64,000 nucleotides of DNA from Lithospermum erythrorhizon (Eukaryota; Streptophyta; Magnoliopsida; Boraginales; Boraginaceae): contig JADFUC010000559.1 in assembly GCA_019722365.1 (NCBI GenBank), forward strand, positions 1 through 64,000. The letters are read 5' to 3'. How positions within the stretch are numbered: position 1 is the stretch's first letter; each line of letters begins with the position of its first letter. This document shows, piece by piece, positions 59,128-64,000 of the stretch. Position numbers and translations under genes: made by a program. The notes under the pieces were generated by a model that was not told the origin of the DNA, made no database searches, and saw only the letters and a program-made list of their open reading frames with translations.

Positions 59128-60882
59128 TTAAAGAATGTCTACATTGTTGCATGATCCAACACGGCAACCATGTCGTCGAGGCTTGTCTGCATCAGAATCA
59201 CTGGATTCAAGCAAAAGTCCTCTTAGGCATCTTCGTCTCACGTTAGGCGGCTCATATGTTAGTTTGTTAGACTTTGTCACGTTCATCTCAGCCTTGTGTG
59301 TGATTGTTTTCTTGTTATTGGCCTTCTTGTTTGATTCCATTGATCGAACGACGTGGACCCCGGGATCTCTTTGTGTGATTGAACTGTTGAACATGATTGA
59401 GTTGTTGATGTTCTGTATGTTGCTATTCATGTACATTTCTGATGCATGATCATCATTGGCTTTGTTTTTGTTTGTATCCATTTTGTTGGGATTTTGCTCT
59501 GCATGTGTGCTTGATTCAATTGTTTCATCTTGATTCATTTTGTATCCTCTGTGGATAGGCAGCCCCTGATCTCTAATTAACGATCCTGACCCAATTTCCA
59601 TTGTTGCTCCCTTGTTTTCACCTGCAAGTGTGATCACGGTTATTACTCTCTCTTCTCGGGAGTGAACCTCGTCTCCTCGAGTCTTGATTTGGCCAAGTTG
59701 AGGTTTATCATTCTTTGTTACCTTAATAAAAGGGAACTCTTCTCCTTTGAGTCCAGCATGCTCTCGCAAAGAGTCACTGTTTGATTGTTTTGGTGGGACT
59801 GCCACGTTTCGCTGCTCTTTGATTTCATTGCTGAAGCTTGATCCCTCCCTTTGAAGCTCATTTATTACGTTCTTTTCTTTCACCATATCTGTATCCTTTG
59901 TTTCTTGAACTTTCTCGGTCACTTTTTTTGCTGCTTCAGGCTTTAGCCGTGATTCTGGAATCTCCGCACTCTGATAATTCGCATTAGAAGCAATTACTCC
60001 AGGGGTTGGGATTGGTGACTCGGAATCTCCTAGACTTGTTGGAATTTGTTCTTTTGGCTGTCCTGGGATTTCATTGCTTGGAGTATGTTCTTGAGCAGAA
60101 GAGCTTGCTGCAACAGGTTTTCCATCAGTGGCAGAACTTAGTTGTGTTATAGTTGTAGGCAGCCTTGAGGTTTCTTTAGTTCCAGATTGTGGTGAATTTT
60201 TTGGTGAAGAGGGCTTTGAAACCACTTCATTGGTTAGTTTTTGTTCACCCCCATTGATAGGTTCAGACTTGGGCAGTTGAGTTACAGACTTTGGTGAATT
60301 TATTGGAGGCGGGGACTTTGAAACCACTTCATCTGCAGATTTGACTTCTTGATCAGAGCCATTCTTAGGTTTAGACCTGGATGGTGATGTTACTTTTGAC
60401 ATTGAGGGGTGCTGGGGAGGGGTATTTGGAGTTGGTAGAACCTGTGTAGCCTTTGGTTGTGGGGCTACAGGTGAAGGGATTGAGGACTGAGTGTTAGGCT
60501 TTGTAGGTGAAGCCTCCTTATGAGGACGGGTCTGAGAAGTTCTACGAGCTTGTGGCTGGGAATCAGCTTTAGTTTTGGATGTCTGAGATTGTGATTTTGT
60601 GTTTTGAGAAGCTTTCCCTGGGGCCTTGAATGGTGTCTTTTGTGCAGCTTTTGAAGCTGGGGGTGTGGTGCCAGTTCTTGACTTGCTTCTACTTTGAACT
60701 TCATCTGAAGATAGAACTTGCTTAGCTGTGGCTGAGGAAGTATTGTTGCTCTGAGTAGTTGGAGGAGGGATGGAGGCCGATGGATTAGACGACTTTTGTT
60801 GTGGTGGTTGGCTAGATGATGCTGATGATGGTGCAAACCAAGAAGGAATGCGGAATCGAAGTCCTGGCTTTTGGTTCGACAT
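59128..60882 (-). CDS. Disordered Pro/Ser/Thr/Lys-rich protein
   Basis: One open frame of 584 codons, minus strand. Residues 1-15 (MSNQKPGLRFRIPSW) are compact and basic/aromatic. Residues about 16-330 are low-complexity Pro/Ser/Thr/Gln/Lys. Within them EVVSKSPPPINSPKS and EVVSKPSSPKNSPQS are two copies of one motif, about 40 residues apart. A charged middle follows (about 330-440), then an Asn-rich stretch. The C-terminus has a dense basic/Cys motif: RRRCLRGLLLESSDSD followed by PRRHGCRVGSC. The conserved-looking two ends around a fast-evolving middle resemble a family of plant proteins of unknown function; I cannot name it. No signal peptide or membrane segment. A TTTTTTCAG acceptor 25 bp before the ATG suggests a 5' UTR intron. 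It lies tail-to-head downstream of the acyl-AMP ligase gene. Confidence 0.75.
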   Translation of the reverse strand: MSNQKPGLRFRIPSWFAPSSASSSQPPQQKSSNPSASIPPPTTQSNNTSSATAKQVLSSDEVQSRSKSRTGTTPPASKAAQKTPFKAPGKASQNTKSQSQTSKTKADSQPQARRTSQTRPHKEASPTKPNTQSSIPSPVAPQPKATQVLPTPNTPPQHPSMSKVTSPSRSKPKNGSDQEVKSADEVVSKSPPPINSPKSVTQLPKSEPINGGEQKLTNEVVSKPSSPKNSPQSGTKETSRLPTTITQLSSATDGKPVAASSSAQEHTPSNEIPGQPKEQIPTSLGDSESPIPTPGVIASNANYQSAEIPESRLKPEAAKKVTEKVQETKDTDMVKEKNVINELQREGSSFSNEIKEQRNVAVPPKQSNSDSLREHAGLKGEEFPFIKVTKNDKPQLGQIKTRGDEVHSREERVITVITLAGENKGATMEIGSGSLIRDQGLPIHRGYKMNQDETIESSTHAEQNPNKMDTNKNKANDDHASEMYMNSNIQNINNSIMFNSSITQRDPGVHVVRSMESNKKANNKKTITHKAEMNVTKSNKLTYEPPNVRRRCLRGLLLESSDSDADKPRRHGCRVGSCNNVDIL

Positions 60883-61628
60883 AGATGTTGATCAAGATTG
60901 ATAACTGAAAAAATGATGGTTTGTCGGTCAGGATTATTGGCTTCCGGTTGGTATAGTTTTGAGGTGAAAAAAGAGAATGACTAAATAGGTTTATGTTGAT
61001 ACCTTGCAGAGTCCCTGAAAAGTGATTCTTTGCTTGGTATTGCTTACAGGTTCATCTTCTTTGCTTGTTTACCTTCTCTAGGCCAAGATTTGTTCAATGA
61101 TTCAATCTCAATAGATTCCCTAAAATTATTTATTTTGCTTCTAATGCAGGTCTTGTATCTAGTTCATATTCCTAATTGTACAACATTATTTAGAGCATAT
61201 TCTTGCCTTTCTAATTGATCAGGTTTTGCCCAACCATGTGAGACATGCTTCTGGGCATAAGGTTGTCGCCGTTGGTAATAAGCTTGTTTAAGAAGTTCTA
61301 ATTCTTGAAATAAACGTATAATTTCCAGCTACATGAAAACATTTCTACACTGACTACAAACCTCCAAAGCTTGAATTGGACCCCCTTCGATTGGAATTGA
61401 ATACTTATTTCAGGTCTAGTGATCATTTATCCTCATAATTATGAAGCTTTGGTCTATATATTTGGACATTGATTAGTTGGATTGATGAAAGCTGGAACAC
61501 AATACTGCACTGATGTTCACATCTTCGAATTCATCCGGTTATATCAAATACATAAGTGATTCCCAGACTAGTTACATCACAAGAATTGAACTTAGTTAAA
61601 TGGAGCCTTAAAATCTGAAATCTTTGTC
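60883..61628. other. Intergenic spacer
   Basis: Between the disordered-protein gene and the acyl-AMP ligase, both minus strand. It holds the leader/promoter of the former and the 3' flank of the latter. No other coding signal. Confidence 0.6.
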
Positions 61629-63551
61629 CTAGAGAGAAGATCTCAATGTTGATGTAGTCGAAGCAAACGAAAAACCTTCCTCCGAGGATTCATAACCATA
61701 TCGCCCTCCATTTTCTTTCACTATATTACTTCTTGCAGACAAGAAACTATTCCATTCATCTTCAAACTTAATTTGCATAATCACATCCATTTCATCTCTT
61801 TCCATCCTATGCTTTGTTAGCCATCTCTGTATCTTCCCAGAAGTTGTCTTTGGAACATTCCCATTCTTCACAAGAGCTACCAACCCAACTTTCACATTTG
61901 CTTCCTTCATCACATGCATTCTTATTCTTTCACATGTTTTCTTCAAGATATTTGCTTCTCTTTCGCCTTTCTGCAACTCTGCGACTATGACTATTGAATC
62001 TGCAACTGTAAATGCTGCAACACATCCTGCTCTTATTAACTTTGGACAACTCTTGCAAGCTGCGGATTCTATGTAATGAGGATGCAATAACTTCTTATTT
62101 GGGAGTTGAATAATGTCTGAATATCTTCCTGTCACAAACAGATATCTTTCTTTTCCAATGATGACTCCACTGTCGCCAGTTCTAACATAACATTTGGAAA
62201 CTCTAGAATTCATTTGTCCATTGAACACTTCTTGAGTTAATGAAGGATGGCTAAGGTATCCAGATGCATTGCTCGGAGACGAAATCCATATTTCTCCTTC
62301 CAACCCATCTTCAACAGGCTCATTGGAATCCTTGTCAACAACAAAGATTTCTATTTCTCCGTCATCTCCATCAAGGGACAAAAGCCTTGCACTTGGGAGA
62401 AGATTCTTGAAAACTGGTAAAAAATGTCCAGGATTATTCCCACTTCTCCATGCTGTGGAAACAAATGTGCAATTCTCTGCCAATCCATAAGATGGGGATA
62501 TGGAAGATGGACTTAGGCCAAAAGGGTTGAAAACTCTAGTGAATTCTTGAACAGAATCACTATAAATTGGCTCATTGATTATGATCAAATTTTTCATGGT
62601 GGCCATGTTTAAAGGAATGAGAGATTCATTATTAATGTCCCCTCTCTTCAAAACTAGTGGCAATGTGAAAGATGGAACAGGAGTGCAAGTTCCTTTATAT
62701 TGAGTGATCAATTCAAGCCACAATCTCGGTCGAGTAATGAATGCCTGAGGAGATGTTAGTACACATGTAGCACCAGAAACAATCGTAAGTAGGAGAAACA
62801 TGAGTCCACAATCATGGTACTGAGGTAGCCAAGAAACAATTACACTGTTTGGATGAAGGTCATATGATTTTCTTGCAACCCTTACATTATGAGCTGCAGC
62901 ACCAGCAGTTACAAGAACAGGTTTTGGAATTCCAGTTGCTCCTGAAGTGTATTGAATTAAGTACAAATCCTCAGCTCTGCAACCCTTATATGTTCGCGGT
63001 AATATTTTCTCTTGCAGATTTTCCAGTTTCTTTTCTTTCAAATCCTCTGTCGAAATCCATGTAATTTCTTGCAATAATTCGGTCAGTTGCATGTTATTGT
63101 TAGCCGAGGAAAGGTATTGAGAAAGACGTTTGATGTAGTCAGAGTCCGCGATGGCAGCTTTAGGCTTTGTCTGAGAGATAGCTCTAACAAGATGAGGGTG
63201 ATTATTATGAGAAAAAGATGGTTCCGGAGGAATGAGTGGAACCGCGACAAGGCCGGCTCTTTGGCACCCGAATATGACCTCGACTAATTCGAGTCCGGGG
63301 GCACAAAGAACGAGAACGGTGTCACGAGGTGATAATGTTAGTAACAAGTTTGAGGAAATGGTCTGGACTGAATTGTTTAGCTGGTGATATGTGAGTGTTT
63401 TTGTGCATTTGTTGTGTTGAGATGGAACATCCTCATCAGACCAAATGAAAGCTGGTTTGGATCTAAAGGATCCAAATTTAGACCATATTGGTAGGTACAA
63501 ATCAACCACTGGTTGGTCTGGAAAACAAGGATCGTAGTTTTCATACTGCAT
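61629..63551 (-). CDS. Stand-alone fatty acyl-AMP ligase-like enzyme
   Basis: A single 640-codon exon. AMP-binding superfamily motifs in order: phosphate loop YTSGATGIPK (201-210); WLPQYHDCGL (241-250), the FAAL-type form of the WLPxxHDMGL motif; SYGLAEN (354-360); RTGDSGVI (457-464); GRYSDII (475-481); and the C-terminal catalytic Lys in PKTTSGKIQRW (567-577). These predict ATP-dependent activation of a fatty acid to an acyl-adenylate. The N-terminus (NYDPCFPDQPVVD) matches, from memory, the first domain of a very large plant multidomain protein that carries further carrier and reductase-like domains. Here the protein stops about 65 residues after the catalytic Lys with a Ser/Thr-rich tail, so it is a one-domain form with no carrier domain. 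No transit peptide is obvious. Substrate and acyl acceptor are unknown. Confidence 0.88.
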   Translation of the reverse strand: MQYENYDPCFPDQPVVDLYLPIWSKFGSFRSKPAFIWSDEDVPSQHNKCTKTLTYHQLNNSVQTISSNLLLTLSPRDTVLVLCAPGLELVEVIFGCQRAGLVAVPLIPPEPSFSHNNHPHLVRAISQTKPKAAIADSDYIKRLSQYLSSANNNMQLTELLQEITWISTEDLKEKKLENLQEKILPRTYKGCRAEDLYLIQYTSGATGIPKPVLVTAGAAAHNVRVARKSYDLHPNSVIVSWLPQYHDCGLMFLLLTIVSGATCVLTSPQAFITRPRLWLELITQYKGTCTPVPSFTLPLVLKRGDINNESLIPLNMATMKNLIIINEPIYSDSVQEFTRVFNPFGLSPSSISPSYGLAENCTFVSTAWRSGNNPGHFLPVFKNLLPSARLLSLDGDDGEIEIFVVDKDSNEPVEDGLEGEIWISSPSNASGYLSHPSLTQEVFNGQMNSRVSKCYVRTGDSGVIIGKERYLFVTGRYSDIIQLPNKKLLHPHYIESAACKSCPKLIRAGCVAAFTVADSIVIVAELQKGEREANILKKTCERIRMHVMKEANVKVGLVALVKNGNVPKTTSGKIQRWLTKHRMERDEMDVIMQIKFEDEWNSFLSARSNIVKENGGRYGYESSEEGFSFASTTSTLRSSL

Positions 63552-64000
63552 TGTAACTAATTCTATAAAAATATATGTTGTACTCCGTATTTAAGAGATG
63601 GTTGCATGATTCATACAACTTATATAGAGTGAGAAAATTGAGTGAGGCCTCAAAGATTGTCCAGACACGGGTGGGTATTAAAAGAATTAAATAATGCATA
63701 CATACTTGAGGTACTCCGTCCGTTTTAAAATATATGATCATTTAGAAAAAAAATTATTTTTTCATAATAGTTGATTGTTTAGAATTTTAATATATATTTT
63801 TACAATTTCAATATAATTTTTTATATTTCTAATGTACATTTTTACAATCTCAATATAATTTTTATATTTCTAATGTACATTTTTATAATCTCAATCTAGT
63901 TTTTCACAATCCTTTAATAAAGTATTTTTTATCTAAACAATCATTTATTTTGAAACGAAATAAGTAATTTACATCTTTAACTATGAGAATATCCCACATG
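63552..64000. other. Promoter side of the acyl-AMP ligase gene plus MITE
   Basis: Upstream flank of the acyl-AMP ligase start at 63551. A TACTCCGTATT motif lies at about 63581-63592. The distal part is the putative MITE at 63714-63967. Confidence 0.55.
63714..63967. mobile_element. Putative MITE with internal tandem repeat
   Basis: Left end CTCCGTCCGTTTTAAAATAT..GATCATTTAG. The right end (about 63935-63967, AAACAATCATTTATTTTGAAACGAAATAAG) is its diverged inverse. Inside, a block of about 45 bp (ATTTCTAATGTACATTTTTA..AATCTCAATATAATTTTT) is repeated nearly three times between about 63785 and 63900. Confidence 0.55.

Noticed and set aside
1..64000. CRISPR arrays, rRNA genes, riboswitches
   Set aside because: No regularly spaced short repeats with unique spacers, and no rRNA or riboswitch core seen; the repeats present are plant satellites, MITEs, SINEs and LTRs.

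Overview
The window is nuclear DNA of a flowering plant, almost certainly a core eudicot. The evidence is many short phase-consistent introns, AT-rich intergenic DNA, TA-flanked CTCCCTCC-type MITEs, tRNA-derived SINE-like copies ending in (TTG)n, an old Ty1/copia element, and single-copy land-plant genes (STAY-GREEN-LIKE, pTAC16, GFS12, a DYW PPR protein). I cannot name the species from sequence alone.

Layout. 1-0.47 kb holds a decayed leucyl-tRNA synthetase fragment split by an 86-nt T run. 1.36-2.78 kb is a degenerate tandem array with a period near 140 bp. 5.5-7.2 kb (+) is a five-exon SGR-like Mg-dechelatase gene. 11.3-15.8 kb (+) is a ten-exon RS-rich J-domain gene. 17.17-22.09 kb (-) is a complete but degenerate copia retrotransposon with two LTRs and a 5-bp target duplication. 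22.5-24.5 kb (-) is pTAC16. 25.9-29.6 kb (+) is an eleven-exon M14 zinc carboxypeptidase. 30.4-35.1 kb (+) is a thirteen-exon EIPR1/TSSC1-type WD40 gene with a broken exon 5. 36.1-37.0 kb (-) is a phi-class GST pseudogene. 38.8-41.0 kb (-) is an intronless DYW-class PPR gene whose start is displaced. 41.9-50.5 kb (-) is a sixteen-exon GFS12-type kinase/BEACH/WD40 gene with a 1-nt frame problem in exon 1. 51.4-56.7 kb (+) is a BAHD acyltransferase of the hydroxycinnamoyl/omega-hydroxy-fatty-acid type. 59.1-60.9 kb (-) encodes a long disordered protein. 61.6-63.6 kb (-) is an intronless stand-alone fatty acyl-AMP-ligase-like gene.

Working together. Most genes are unrelated housekeeping loci: chlorophyll turnover, plastid nucleoid, endosomal/vacuolar trafficking (EIPR1 and GFS12) and organellar RNA editing. 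The one suggestive neighbourhood is 51-64 kb, where an acyl-activating enzyme and a BAHD transferase of the suberin/wax type lie within about 5 kb. Proximity is the only evidence for a link.

A recurring theme is that several otherwise well conserved genes carry isolated indels (GFS12 exon 1, EIPR1 exon 5, PPR start, GST exon 1). This is either real decay or residual assembly error, and it affects how the gene models should be trusted. Exon boundaries were read by eye from splice signals, phase and family conservation.
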